The notes beneath the pieces are model-generated. The model was not told where the DNA came from. It was given only the letters and a program-made list of their open reading frames with translations, and ran no database searches. 64,000 nt of DNA from positions 62,001 to 126,000 of the forward strand of contig ML769548.1 of assembly GCA_009733575.1 (NCBI GenBank), given 5' to 3'. The position numbers and the translations under genes are program-made. This DNA is from Gymnopus androsaceus JB14. Taxonomy: Eukaryota; Basidiomycota; Agaricomycetes; Agaricales; Omphalotaceae. Shown one piece after another: positions 26,760 through 37,900 of the stretch; position 1 is the stretch's first letter; each line of letters begins with the position of its first letter.

Positions 26760-28280
26760 GTGGCTCCATAAGTTGAGAGACTGCACGTGACGCCAGACGG
26801 AACTGTTCTGCGACTATCTTATATCAATTGCGAGACCGTGAGAAAAAAATGTAAAGTTTCAGTTCCATTTCGTCCGATCATTGTTGACAGAACCCTCCCT
26901 TCCCTTTGGTCAGTGTCGGGGATAGATCCCTTGAGCAAAGCTTGCATTGCAGTGTTGGAACTGGGTACCTGGGAACCAAGACGTCGGGTAAGTATATGGA
27001 GTGACATATTGAAGTGGGCTCCTAAACATCAAAGAATTTTCGCAAACGAGTAGCCGGACCGAGGATATCTTAAACTCCGAGGTCACCCTTGTCTCCGATG
27101 TCGCTCTCGCTCTTCCTCGACGACGCTCGTGCTAGTCCGAATGAAAGAAAACAAGTTGATTCACTTGAAATTTGCTCGCGATTTATCCACACCAATACTG
27201 GCCACCGCACCCAGGCTAAACTCGACATCGACGACAATTCTTCCCAATCGTCCCGAGTCAATCACTTGCTCAGAGAAGTCTAGCAATTCTGAATATTGAA
27301 ATACAAGCTTGTCGGTTTCTGTATACCGAAGCAGTGACCTTGAAAACATGGTCACTGAAGTTGACGGCCCTCAGTTTACAGCTATGCTTCGACTTTTTCG
27401 CAACAACGATGCGACTCCTTCGACATTGTCTTTGATTGGATTGGTAGAAGATGGAAAGTAATCCAGGGCCCAATCGACTAGCCAAGTTCATGCGCTTGTG
27501 AAGCTTGGATCGTTGTTCTTGGGCATGGATGAGTAGAGGATAAACTTGTTTGTACCTTGTTGGAATAGCTGCACCAGGTTTTTGGTGTGTTCGGCTTTCG
27601 TTTTCATGTCTCCAATCTCTTTTTAATAACTTCTACGACATCCGCGCGCTCCGAACAGCATATGTAGATCTTCGACTCAAACTTTCGATTCCTTTCCTCC
27701 TCTGCCGCCAGTGGACCCATTGTTGTTGCCCAGTGTTTTACATCTCCCCCAATTGCGATAGCAATCATATAAAAGAGGGCATTCGATAACCTAACGACAT
27801 TGCATCTATTGCCAGCTACGATCGTACTCCCATTCAACTGAAACTATCCTGGAACAATCTTTCTAGATGATACGCTAGCGACCAGCGATGCACAGTTCCC
27901 ATTTACAACTTTACCCGTTTGCGCCGTTGGCGTCGTGTTGTAGAGGAAGTAGCTATCTGCTTCAATGAAGCGGCCAGGCAGACAGACTTTGGCCGTTCCG
28001 TGGCTGAAGGAACAGTTTGGATACCCGGAGAGCATGTAATAAGAACCGTATTAGGAGCGTCTCAGAAGTGGTCCGCTATTGTTCAACCAGCTCTACTCCA
28101 CTCGAAATCGGGCAACATAGTAATTCATGTATAGCTCTCGTCTTCCTGTTTGGTACTGCTGGTGCTGCTGTATGGGAAACGCTGGGAAACGCCCACTCGC
28201 GATTTTGGGTGCCGGTCTCTCGAACCTCGTTTAAATTTTCAAGCTATCTGGACGACATTGGCTCTAATGGTGGTCATGTC
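26760..28280. other. Unresolved region with partial frames
   Basis: Several partial frames look protein-like but could not be built into genes: 26810-26990 plus (ends at a GTAAGT donor), 27070-27490 minus, 27604-27837 minus and 27844-28035 minus (a Cys-containing stretch with N-glycosylation-like NTT and NCS sites). None matches a family I know. They may be decayed genes or exons of poorly conserved genes. Confidence 0.3.
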
Positions 28281-28527
28281 TCGGACACCCCTCCCAGCCA
28301 CCCAGCCCGCCCCCGAACCGACACTTCACCAGCCGACTACCACCCCCAGTGCATCTACAGTTTCCAATGTCGTTCGTCGACTCTTTTCTGTACTTTCTAC
28401 TATCATTCGCCTAATTGGAAAGATACTACCCCAGCCGACTTTTACCCCTAGTTCATCTACACTTTCCAATGTCGCTCGTCGAACACTTGCCACCATCATT
28501 CTCCTAATTGGAAATACACTGCGGTGA
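28279..28527 (+). CDS. Short protein made of two tandem hydrophobic repeats
   Basis: A frame starting at an ATG near 28279 and ending at TGA after 28524 encodes about 82 residues. It consists of a Pro/Thr-rich N-terminus and two copies of a unit of about 35 residues: TPS(A/S)ST(V/L)SNV(V/A)RR, then a hydrophobic helix ending in LIG(K/N). The duplication is plain in the DNA too: about 28318-28425 repeats at about 28430-28530 (TCTACA.TTTCCAATGTCG, CATCATTC.CCTAATTGGAAA). Each unit could be one membrane helix. No family is recognised. It may be a small membrane protein or a chance open repeat. An upstream ATG at 28150 is also possible. Confidence 0.3.
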   Translation, partial: SRTPLPATQPAPEPTLHQPTTTPSASTVSNVVRRLFSVLSTIIRLIGKILPQPTFTPSSSTLSNVARRTLATIILLIGNTLR

Positions 28528-28623
28528 ACGACTGGATTCTTCAACCAGTGCTGGTGCAATCGTAATTGGGTTGGTATCAATAAAGGCAAAGACTACGTCT
28601 GATCAATTCCTGTTTTTGTGTTC

Positions 28624-28785
28624 ATGAAAGCACAGTGGAAGCGCGCGATTGTAATTGTGGCGATCTCTGCAATTTTCTATTTTAGCTTTACATTTATGAC
28701 CTATAGCGTTCCTTTAGATCCTGATCCAACTAGGCTCTTCAAAGGATTCGAACTAGTTCCTCCTGTATACCATCTAGACAGCTAG
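28624..28785 (+). CDS. Possible 53-aa single-pass membrane protein
   Basis: The ATG at 28624 opens a frame of 53 residues ending TAG at 28785. It begins MKAQWKR, runs into one clean hydrophobic helix (AIVIVAISAIFYFSFTF), and continues with a polar Pro- and Asp-rich tail. This is the layout of a signal anchor with positive residues on the inner side. It may instead be the first exon of a type II membrane enzyme such as a glycosyltransferase, but I saw no clear continuation. Support is only composition and the start. Confidence 0.25.
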   Translation: MKAQWKRAIVIVAISAIFYFSFTFMTYSVPLDPDPTRLFKGFELVPPVYHLDS

Positions 28786-29328
28786 AATATTTTCTTTTCC
28801 GTTCGTTCTCTCTTTCTCTCGACGGTCACTTTACAATTTACGAGTTCTATTCTAAGACCACCGCGTTGCGCGGCAGGTACGAGTCCTCCACCTTTTGATA
28901 TTGTATCAAAGATGTTTGAAGTTAAGGTCCTATACACTACGAGGTCGTAACTCTACAAGGAAACTTCAGCGAACAAGGGCTTACAAAGATCCTTGATCTT
29001 GCAAGCCATACAAGGTGGCTTGGTCCATGTATATTCGGATCCGGATCCCTGTACCTCATTGTGATGGACCATGCGTTGAATAAGGATGACCCCATGCATG
29101 TTGGTACTCTGTTTATCCGTCAATTTGGATCCAGTCTTTCAATGCTGAAACGCACTATGACGCTAACCTCAACACGAATTTTGTCTCTGAAGATGACTGG
29201 GTGTACTTGGGTTCATTTTCTTGGTCGAAAGAAAGGTCGCAGACTCTGGCAAACGCCAATTCATTTTCTACTGTATTGATTGAATACCAGGTACAACGCT
29301 GTGCATCTATCTATCTATCTATCTACTA
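28786..29328. other. Intergenic; tetranucleotide microsatellite
   Basis: No gene was recognised. An ATCT microsatellite of about five units lies at 29305-29325 and abuts the left end of the MITE at 29329. Confidence 0.45.
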
Positions 29329-29888
29329 TGGTTGTTCGGGATATGCTGGGACCGGGATATGCTGAATTTTGGAAATCGCTCAATTTACACCGTTCCCGTT
29401 TTTGAGTGCCCACCAGGATTATTTCACAAGTTTATTAGATAGTGTTTATCAATCCTAGATACTTTTCAAGACTGATATTTGAGGTTAGGAAGTATAGTAA
29501 ATGCAACATTGAAATCATTGACCTCCATACCTCATCAAAGTTTAAGGAACACTATATATATGAATAGCAAATGTTGAGCTGCGCTGCTCCAGCCAGAACA
29601 TATAATGGTAATATCTTAAATCCAAATTTCCTAAGGAAAATGTGAAGAATAGCGTATTGCGCAAACGAAAGACTCATTGTTCGCCTCTAAGGTTTTTGGC
29701 GCGCATCAAAAATCAGCATATCCTGGTTTTTGCTCGGGAGACGACCGATGCGATGAGGAAATTCAGGGAAAATCTAATAATCTTATTTTGAGGGTTTTAA
29801 AGGCCTACGAATCGAATGGCCTACTCAGATTTTTCATGTCTTCACTGGTTGTCCCGCAATGCGATAGTCAGCATATCCCGAACAACCA
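29329..29888. mobile_element. MITE with TA target duplication (mariner-like)
   Basis: TIRs of about 20 bp, TGGTTGTTCGGGATATGCTG at the left and its complement at 29869-29888, are flanked by TA on both sides (29327-29328 and 29889-29890). Length is 560 bp with no transposase frame. TA duplication and the TIRs fit a non-autonomous Tc1/mariner-class element. An inner partial copy of the TIR motif (GGGATATGCTGA) follows the left end. Confidence 0.7.
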
Positions 29889-30009
29889 TAGTACTACCTA
29901 CCTGTGAACCCGCATTTAAATAGGTAACGGGTACCAGAAGCGCCGTCACTGTTTACACGGATACGGGATTCCTTCAGGCCCAAAATACCTTGACCTCTTC
30001 AATAATATG

Positions 30010-30477
30010 CAATCATCATATTCGGATTTCCGTGAAGTGCGTGGCCTGGTATGGTGTAGCGGGAGCGAAGGAATTTGACAGAGGTTGACTCAGGAAGCTG
30101 GGATTTCCAAAGACTACTTATTGGTATGCGGATAATTATCAAATTATTTTCGTTGGTGTTTTGGACTCTGCAGAATGTACAATGCTGCCCAAGTTCTGCA
30201 GCTCAAAGAAAAAAAACGAGACGGAAAGCATCTACATAAATCTTCTTCTCCTGAATGTCGCTCTGCGCGGGACTCAGTTTGCGACATCTGAAGACCGTCT
30301 TGACAATTCAATGCATGCCAGATTTCTTACATTGTTACGGTAACCAGAAAATGATGGCCCCCTCGAAAACCTATAAAAAGCTAAACATTTCGCAAGTATT
30401 TCCCCAGGTCATTGAAGGTTTCTCTTCTCTTACCCCACATCTCCTACTTTTCTTGCTTCTCCGCCTTCTCGTCCACC
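30010..30477 (+). repeat. Duplicated upstream block of LysM2
   Basis: This is a diverged copy of the 18230-18742 region, running straight into the LysM2 start. It includes the pyrimidine-rich leader (TTCCC.AGGTCATTGAAGGTTT and CTTCTCTTACCC.ACA), so promoter and leader were copied with the gene. Confidence 0.65.
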
Positions 30478-31112
30478 ATGCTTGCTCGTCTTTCCTTTTT
30501 CGCCTTGGTCACTGCCCTTGGTGCTATCATGGGTATAGCTCTCAGTCTATCGGTACTCATCGGAGGTTAACCTGAATGGTTTAGGTGCCCGTGTCCTCGC
30601 GCAAATTAGTTGTCAAGCGACCTATAGCGTGGTCTCAGGCGACAACTGCGCTACAATCTCAGCAAAGTTTAATGTAGGTTTCTGTACCAAGTAGCCAGTT
30701 GCATTGCTACTTTGCTAACTTTCTTAATTCCTAGGTATCTGACATTTCGTTGATCACTGCCAATCCGGTAAGAGTGTTTTACCGTCTCTGGAGCCAAAAA
30801 ACTGAGCTCATTTCTTGTCCAATGCAGGGCGTGAATATCAACTGCGATAACCTTTTTGTGGGGCAGCAGCTCTGTATCCCTTTCCCTTCTCCCACCTGCA
30901 GTGCAGATTATACCATCAAATCTGGTGACGTCTGCATTTCGATCGCCAATCAGTTTGGCATCACTGCTGCCGTATTGGAGGCTGCCAACACCCAAATTGA
31001 CCCCCTTTGCGACAACTTGCAAGTTGGCGAGGTAAATGTTACACCACACTGATTAAACTGCTGTTGCTGATCATTTACTGTGCAGATTCTGTGTATTCCC
31101 AACATATCGTAA
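30478..31112 (+). CDS. Secreted two-LysM protein (LysM2)
   Basis: This is the paralogue of the gene at 18743. The signal peptide LARLSFFALVTALGAIMG joins ARVLAQ over an intron. A first LysM (TYSVVSGDNCATISAKF .. NCDNLFVGQQLCIPF) is followed directly by a second one (CSADYTIKSGDVCISIANQFGI .. CDNLQVGE) and the last exon ILCIPNIS, with TAA at 31112. The second module corresponds to the third module of LysM1, so the middle module is missing here. I see no frame break. Predicted role: a secreted glycan-binding protein or effector-type LysM. Confidence 0.82.
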
Positions 31113-31341
31113 CTAAGTATTGATTGACCGGCTTGTTTCGGCTTGTTTCGGCTTGTTCAACCCAAACAAGCAGGTCAATTGACAAGCCGCAATTTATCTC
31201 ACGTTTCTTTGTCTTGATCCTCCAATTACTGTATCTTCAGCCTGCCTCTGCATTCACACGTAGTTAGCCAAATGCACTAAGAATATGGGAACTGCCCAAC
31301 TCCCAGGAATTTGTCTTCTCATTATAAGAATCATAAGATAA
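31113..31341. repeat. Short GGCTTGTTTC tandem repeat and flank
   Basis: About 31128-31157 holds GGCTTGTTTC in about three units. The phrase TTGATTGACCGGCTTG just before it recurs near 35300, which suggests the edge of another dispersed repeat. No gene was recognised. Confidence 0.45.
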
Positions 31342-31415
31342 CATCAGCAAAACCTGTGAGATGGTCATAGAAGTCATAGCAAGCCATAGCTCACTTTCAC
31401 TTTCTCTCTTACCCT
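31342..31415 (+). mobile_element. CATCAG-family left end, truncated
   Basis: This has the family terminus CATCAGCAAAACCTGTGAG followed by ATGGTCATAG..TCATAGCAAGCC, as in the element at 55364. The body is cut off before the next element at 31416 and no right end of the same subtype is present. Confidence 0.6.
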
Positions 31416-31560
31416 CATCAGCAAAACCTGACACCTGTATTGACCGGGACCCTCTGGGAGCGCTGGCCAGCACTTGCCGGCACTGCTGAGTCCTGTCCAA
31501 TGCCGGCAAGCGCTGGCCAGCGCTCCCAGAGGGTCCCAGCTGATACAGGTTTTGCTGATG
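31416..31560. mobile_element. CATCAG-family foldback element, 145 bp
   Basis: The ends are CATCAGCAAAACCTG and CAGGTTTTGCTGATG, with CT on both sides (31414-31415, 31561-31562). The two halves are nearly complementary for about 60 bases (GGGACCCTCTGGGAGCGCTG and complement), so the transcript would fold into one long hairpin. Confidence 0.75.
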
Positions 31561-31756
31561 CTTTCCCTTCTTAGTTTGATTCCCTTCTGGAGCTGCTTCA
31601 CCTTTGAGACAGATGAGTTAGATGAAGATGACCAGGAGGAACACTAGTCATCAGCAAACATTTATACTAGAATACTTCAATGTTGTTTTAATTATTTTAG
31701 ACTGTTTGACAATCAACTCCAATCTTGTGTCCCTTGCCAGGACCCTTGGTTAGCTG

Positions 31757-31936
31757 TATCAGCAAAACCTGTATTTTTGTTGGAGGTCTCCAGAGATCTC
31801 TGGAGCTTGACAGCCATCAAAAAAAACTGTCAATTTTCTCCAGAGAGCTCCAGAGGTCTCTGGAATAGGGTACCTTGCTCCAGAGATGTCCCAAATGAAT
31901 GGGTTTTCTCCAGTGAAAATACAGGTTTTGCTGATG
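31757..31936. mobile_element. CATCAG-family element, CTCCAGAGA subtype, 180 bp
   Basis: The ends are TATCAGCAAAACCTGTATTT and the complement of CATCAGCAAAACCTGTATTT, with TG on each side. The inside carries repeated CTCCAGAGA/TCTCTGGAG modules, a TTGACAG..CTGTCAA pair and GGGTACCTTGC. Close relatives lie at 40728, 43635, 48358 and 51888. Confidence 0.78.
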
Positions 31937-33952
31937 TGTATGTATGTAACTTTAATGTTACCTACTCAGAAGGGCACTTAAATTGCATGCTTGTGCTAAC
32001 AAGCAGGTAAGGGACTCGGGTTGGCAAAGCTGAACCCGTCGTGGCCTGGAATAGGGGTCCCAACCTGAGTCCTGACCAGGCCCAACTAAGAATCAGTTTA
32101 AATCAGTACATACTTACACACAGTGGAACCTGTACAATCCCTTCATTATATCTATACAAGAAGCTGAAAGAGTACTTTCTTACTTGAATCTTGATCAAGA
32201 TACATTTTTAATAGTATGTAATTATTAGTACTTACTATAACATGATTACCATAAGACATTACTTATCTAGCATTGGAATAGTGTATAATGATCAGTTCAT
32301 ATTGGTTTATACTGATATAAACCAATTTGAATCTGAACTAATTTAAACCACATAAATTGTATTGTACTGCACTGGTTGTACCAGTACAATCAGTACAGAT
32401 ACGCAGTTTAACCAATTTTCAAGAAATATGTACTGATGCAATTCATGATTTATTGGATTTGGGCCAAATAAATTGAACTGAATTGTATCTCAAAACCCTA
32501 GCGCTTATGTACTTAAGGTCTTAATTACAACCTAATAAAAATTCCAATGATGTTAGGCCTTAATCCTAATCAGGTCCTAAGTCCTAAGTCCTAAGGCCAA
32601 CACTGCTGACATCCATAAGGATGATTCCTTCATTTCATTCTGGACTCGTAATAAGCCAAAGGATGAAAGATAGGCATTGAGGTAGGCGCGGTGTTTCCGA
32701 GTTACGAAATGCGTTTCCAAACACACACACTCTGATGATTTGAACAACGACTCCAGCCTAACTTCTGAATGACCTATCGAGCAACCGCATTTTCATGAAA
32801 AGCGGTAGTGAAAATGCTATTACGAGACCAGCGAATTTATTGAGTATAGTCACCGAGTCCTTGTGAGCGGATGTCTTTACGGGTAGTTTGCGACTCAGAT
32901 TCGACTCGGGGCTCGGTTTTGGAGTTAGAGGGAAAAGGCATCGAGAGTGGTAGTATAAAAATGTGCTGAAAATGTGAAAGGTGGTGGTGGTGGTGGTTCA
33001 AATCTAGAGAATGCTCCAATGTCTCCACTACTCGCCGTCTTCGAAATCAGCTCAACTCGCTCTCCCCACAATTTCGCTGTAGTCCTTCCCTGGGCTTTTC
33101 TCCGAAATAGCAATCCACCTTCCTGAGCGCCACTGTTGAACTGTTAAGTGCGTTGGAGCTCACGCCAACGCAAACGGTGCTTCCGGAAGTAATCTCTCCA
33201 AGCTTCTGTGATTATGCCTGCTTCCTCCGAAAGATCCACGCCAGACCATCACAATTTTCTCAAGTTCTACGAGCTGTGGGAATGGGGGGTCGTACTCTAG
33301 AGTATCCCTTCCTTTCGCATATTGGGTTTGTCTTCTGCCCTATTCTGCCTCGTGGTTCGTCCGAACGCTAATACCGTGTCTAGGAATAAAGTTACCAACC
33401 ATCCTATGCCCAAGCGTCAGGTTGAATCAATAAAGCATTGTCCCTATGCCAATCATTTTAAACCATCACCAGAACATGATTTTCCTCGCCCACGTTTCTC
33501 GACGCAACATTACTAGCACTTGTTGTGCACATCACAAGAGAAGCACCTCCTTCGGCGCCAAACCATTGAAATTAGATGCTAATCACAGTTCCAATCCGAC
33601 ACAAATTATTTCGCAGTCGAAACCTTTGTGTTGGTTGGATTGAAATTGGCAACGCGGTAATATGTACATGGGACAAGGAATCGGCTTTGTTCCAATTTTC
33701 GAAGTAGCCCACTCTCTCTCTTCCTTCCATTGCTACCTTTTCTTATTTTTTGTCCTTTCATCCCATTCCCTCACTCTTCCTCTTCCTCTTCCTCCTTCTT
33801 CCTTATATTTTGGCCTTCTTATTGGCTTTTCTTCCTCCAAACCAGATCGGCCTCAGAGAATCCAGAAGCGGGATGGGTTCAAACGATAGGTCCTTCAGTA
33901 ACAGTTTGAAATTTGACTCGGGGTTTGGATAGATTATACATACCTGAAGCTA
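31937..33952. other. AT-rich intergenic region
   Basis: No gene is supported. About 32100-32600 is strongly A+T-rich with CAGTACA/ACTGGT-type short repeats and a CCTAAGT triplet near 32575. About 32980-32997 is a GGT repeat. From 33690 on there is a pyrimidine-rich stretch (CTTCCTCTTCC) of the kind seen near fungal promoters. The open frames here are low complexity. Confidence 0.45.
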
Positions 33953-35069
33953 TCAGCTTGGCTTGCTTGACAGCCATGGTTGATTATTGCCGCCTTTCTT
34001 CCATAATGGAAGCATCCGCACGCAAACAGAACGCAGAGTCGGACACGCATCCGACCACTGCTTCAAGATCGACCTTATTTCCTCTGATCCTAGATCAGCT
34101 TCGTTGGCTACCGTGTTGAGACACGAAAAGTGAAAAAGACGTTTGAAAGGGTGTAGATATCTTCCCACTAGTTCGAGAGATTCCTGATTATATTCTCAGA
34201 TAAACTCAGAGCGAGGATAGTATGCTTACTCGTCCGAATGATTCCTTGCCGCCGGAAAGGTTCATTAATATCAGCCACTCGAGATTGGGAGTACGATGGG
34301 AAAGATGATCCAAAAAATCCCTTAAAGATTCAATGTCCCAGCCATTCAATTTCTCCACCTGAATATGTCGGAGAGATTCGGATGGAGTCGGTAAGGAGAG
34401 AACATGCGGTCGAGGATCATTGCCACAGATACCAAAACTGAGCTGTTCCCAATGTGTAATGTCCAGGAGACTTTTCAGAATACTGAGGTTATACTCCTGG
34501 TCCGTTAGAACGAAGAGCTTCCGTCGAGCAGGTGGCCAAAAGTCCTCCATGAATTGGTTTTCTCCTTCCGGCCACTTGTTTAAAGCTATCCTAAGCTCGA
34601 CAATGTGAGGTTGTGTACGTAGAAAGAGAGCGAGCTGATGATTGAGCTTGAAATTTGTGTCAAAATGGTGTAATTGGAATGGGAAGTTGAGCTCTTGGGT
34701 AATCAGGCCTGGCCAGCTCGTAGGCGGTCGTTCATTCACAGAATTTACCGTGAGAGATTGGAGATTGGACATGCTGACAAGTACATGGCGTACAAGTCGA
34801 TAAAAAGCATTCGTATGGGATGGGTCGACGTCAAGCACGAATGACCGTACAAGTGTTGCATGATCAGGCTTTCTGTGGAGCAAGTGCAGAAGTGCAAGTA
34901 TGGAGCTGGGAGAAAGAGCTGGAATGTTGCCATACAGGTGACGGGTGGAAATATGATTTAGGTTCCTACTGCATAAAGCAAGTCTAGCGAGGTCGTCCAG
35001 CGCGAGCTCTGTACAGAATGCGTCGACAAGCTCAACGATGTCCATGAGAAAGGCCATTGTGCGGTTCAC
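33953..35069 (-). CDS. F-box-like/LRR protein, 356 aa
   Basis: Exon 1 (35069-34230, 840 bases) and exon 2 (34183-33953, 231 bases) join in frame over a GTAAGC..AATCAG intron to give 356 residues. The N-terminus (DIVELVDAFCTELALDDLARLALCSRNLN..HLYGNI, taken in pieces) has the spacing of a degenerate F-box. The rest is leucine-rich with irregular LRR-like turns and ends in the WSDACPTLRSV motif common at the C-terminus of basidiomycete F-box proteins. Such proteins are predicted SCF ubiquitin-ligase adaptors, but the target is unknown. This is the only intact member of the class in the window. Confidence 0.75.
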
Positions 35070-36135
35070 TTTGGGTTCACTGCTTCATGCTTTTTGAACG
35101 CTTGTTTATTTGTACATGTTATAACTTGATTGGGCCAGTGCATGATGCCGTAGATCGATGCAGAGCAACTGGCATAAGGCACAAGCGCCCTGTGACTGTA
35201 TAGAATACACTGCCCCATCTTAGAACAAGCACAAATAAACAAGAATTCAAAATCATGAAACAGTAAACCTTTATGCAAAGCACTGTAATTAACCCTGTGT
35301 TGATTGACCGGCTTGCGCCCGGGTTAGCCCGGGTTCTAGGTATATTATTGTTATGCGTGAGAGTCAAGGTTGTGGGCAACCTACTATCAATGTACCAGTA
35401 ATGTACTCGAAAATGTCCATACTGAAAAAAAAAACTTGATGAATTATCTTCAAACTTTGTAGTATATCAGAATATACCTTGATGTTCAATACGATTCCGG
35501 AATTTGGCGATTTTAGAGAATGTTTTGAGTGCTGCCAGGATGCATTCGAAAACGCATCAAAAATTGGTGGGCAGTTCACTCCAATTTTGGTGAGTTCCGG
35601 CAATTCCCGTAAGTGCATTTCGATGCTCTTTGCTGCCTCTCGAACGCTCAATTTTGTCTCCAACCGCTGGAATGCAGTCATTCTGGTCAAATATACTTAT
35701 ATATATGATATATCCCAACTTCCAAGCCATATGCCCTAAGGAAATTTATTGCATTGTACCAAGATTGAAGAATTCAAATGCACCTGAAAAAGCATACTTC
35801 ACAGAAGTCTTGAATATTTCAGTTTCAATGCATTGCAAAGCTAAATTGATGGCTAGAAAACATGTATGAGAGTGTACAGTGAAAGTTCAAAGAGGAATGA
35901 ACGTGAATTGTGTTCTCTGTCACAAACTATTTGCTGCCAGAAGTGCATTACTAGGCGCAGTTGCATTACTAGGCATGGGTGCATTACTAGGCACGGGTGC
36001 ATTACTAGTGCAGGCCACTTCGGCTGTGCAGATTGCAGATTGATCAATGCTAAATGTCCAATGCTCTCCATACTAATCAAAATTTATACCGATATCATGA
36101 TTCGTAACCAATGACAGTACATGTACAACAGTAGG
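35070..36135. other. Intergenic with an 18-bp tandem repeat
   Basis: No gene is supported. About 35942-36010 holds four units of about 18 bp built on GTGCATTACTAGGCACGG. The phrase TTGATTGACCGGCTTG near 35300 matches one near 31118. Confidence 0.5.
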
Positions 36136-36365
36136 CATCAGCAAAACATGTGTGATGCCGCATGCGGCCAGTTCATGATAGGACTGGCCATAGTCTCCAG
36201 CACTCCAGCACTCCCAGGATGCAGATGGTAAGGACAGCACTGGCCAGAGCTTTCAGAGACCTTATTATTGCCTTATTTGGAAATAAAAATAGATAAAATA
36301 TGCCGGGAAACACTGGAGAGCACTGGGAGCACTGTTAAATCTTATGTTTGCTGGGAAATCTGATG
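36136..36365. mobile_element. CATCAG-family element, AACATG subtype, decayed
   Basis: The left end CATCAGCAAAACATGTGTGAT is intact. The body aligns with the element at 52963 (CCAGTTC, CACTGGCCAGAGC, ATTGCCTTAT.GGAAAT). The right end has decayed to ATGTTTGCTG or CTGATG near 36352-36365, so the border is uncertain. Confidence 0.55.
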
Positions 36366-36771
36366 TTTACTGTCAGTTTCAGATTGCTGAATACTCAAAC
36401 GTTGCTAGTCTCATTTGGTATGATTTATCACTTACGAGTCTCCCTGCGATGAAACTTGGGGGAGTTGGTCGCCAAAGGATGTTGATACGATGTCCACCTC
36501 AAGTTCCGCAGTGTGATGTTTGTAAGCTTGAGCAAGCTAGCATTGAATCACTCAAAGCTGTTTAATTGTAAATAATAGGCCACAGTTTACAAATTTTGCA
36601 ACACCATTTGAAACAGCCTCAACAGAGGCTGTATGTAACGTTGAGATCTCGCAACAGGGAGGCTGCAGGCTGTCTGGAATTGGGATGGACTCAGACTCTC
36701 TTGGAGCAAGTAGCTATGTAAGTAAAACTTTGCCGAGGACCAGACACAGTCCACAATATCGTGGCAACACA

Positions 36772-37016
36772 TGAACTAGTTCTACTTACTAATTCTCCAC
36801 GACTCGGCACTACATCGCGGTATCGTGATCAAAGAACGCTCCTTTGATCATGAAACCGCGATGTAGTGCAAGATGGTACGGTTGCGGTGATATGACCTTT
36901 GCAGGAAACCCATTGCTAACTCGCAATGTATTAATTCATGCACTACACCTTACATACAAAAAGTACATCTGTAAATACGGCCACTGCCGCACTAGGGGGA
37001 AGTGATCAAGTGCGAG
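36772..37016 (+). repeat. Dispersed repeat with hairpin, copy 1
   Basis: About 245 bp recurs, diverged, at 37407-37626: ACTAGT.CTACTTACT, ATTCTCCAC, CATCGCGG, TTTGATCATGA, AAGATGGTACGG, CTCGCAATGTAT and CGGCCACTGCCGCACT. In this copy 36808-36868 is a strong hairpin (GCACTACATCGCGGT, TGATCAAAG and complements). The second copy has lost the symmetry. Confidence 0.65.
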
Positions 37017-37406
37017 AAACACTTGTTTATTTGTATTTTTTATGAGATGGGGCCTGCCGGATATTCTACATAGTCACAGAGCGCTTATGCCTTATGCCAG
37101 TTGCTCATAAGCATTGATTCGCGCAAGCGCATCATGCACTGGCGCTTTTGGGGCTTGAATTCAGTGCATTTGAGAAGAGTGATAATTCCCGAGGCATATG
37201 ATGCATAAGTAAGAACAATGAGGTGACTGAGGTTCAAAGGTTCGGAGCATCCCAAAAAGGATCTGAACTTGAACCTGCACCAAAATTGAAATGTCCAGTT
37301 TGCGAACACTTAGTTAATTGAATCTGAACCTTGAGTGTGTTTCGGGTTTGAACCGAGTTCACAAGGTTCATGGCCCACACCGCGGCAGCACTAGAATCAT
37401 TGCAAC

Positions 37407-37626
37407 AAATGAACTAGTACTACTTACTGATTCTCCACAAGCCGGCATTACATCGCGGCAACATGATGCCAGATGCGCCTCTTTGATCATGATAAGATGG
37501 TACGGGTGTTCTACAGAAAACCCGCTGGAAACTCGCAATGTATCCATTCATGCAGTACAGCTTACATTAAAACACGTACATCTGTGAGTACGGCCACTGC
37601 CGCACTTGGGGGAAGTGAGTGCGAGA
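37407..37626 (+). repeat. Dispersed repeat, copy 2
   Basis: This is the second, more diverged copy of the repeat at 36772-37016 in the same orientation, about 630 bp downstream. It may be the long terminal parts of one decayed element or two independent insertions. No frame inside is recognised. Confidence 0.6.
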
Positions 37627-37900
37627 CTCAAGTCAGGAACAACATAATCTACACCCGGAATCACCAAGTTACATCCCGAGAACACCAGATTAAATCCCGA
37701 GAACTCCAGAGTCTAAACCGGAAGCAGTAGTGGGTGAGCATAACAGTTTGATACTTGATTAAAATTGATCATAAAAAGGTTCAAAAAAATCGAATTGATG
37801 AAATGGGACAGTATAAAGGCCACTAGCAAGTGTTCCGATAGAGTAGAGCTGGCCTCCCACTACAAACCTTCTAAGATTCAACTTCTCATCCACCAATATC

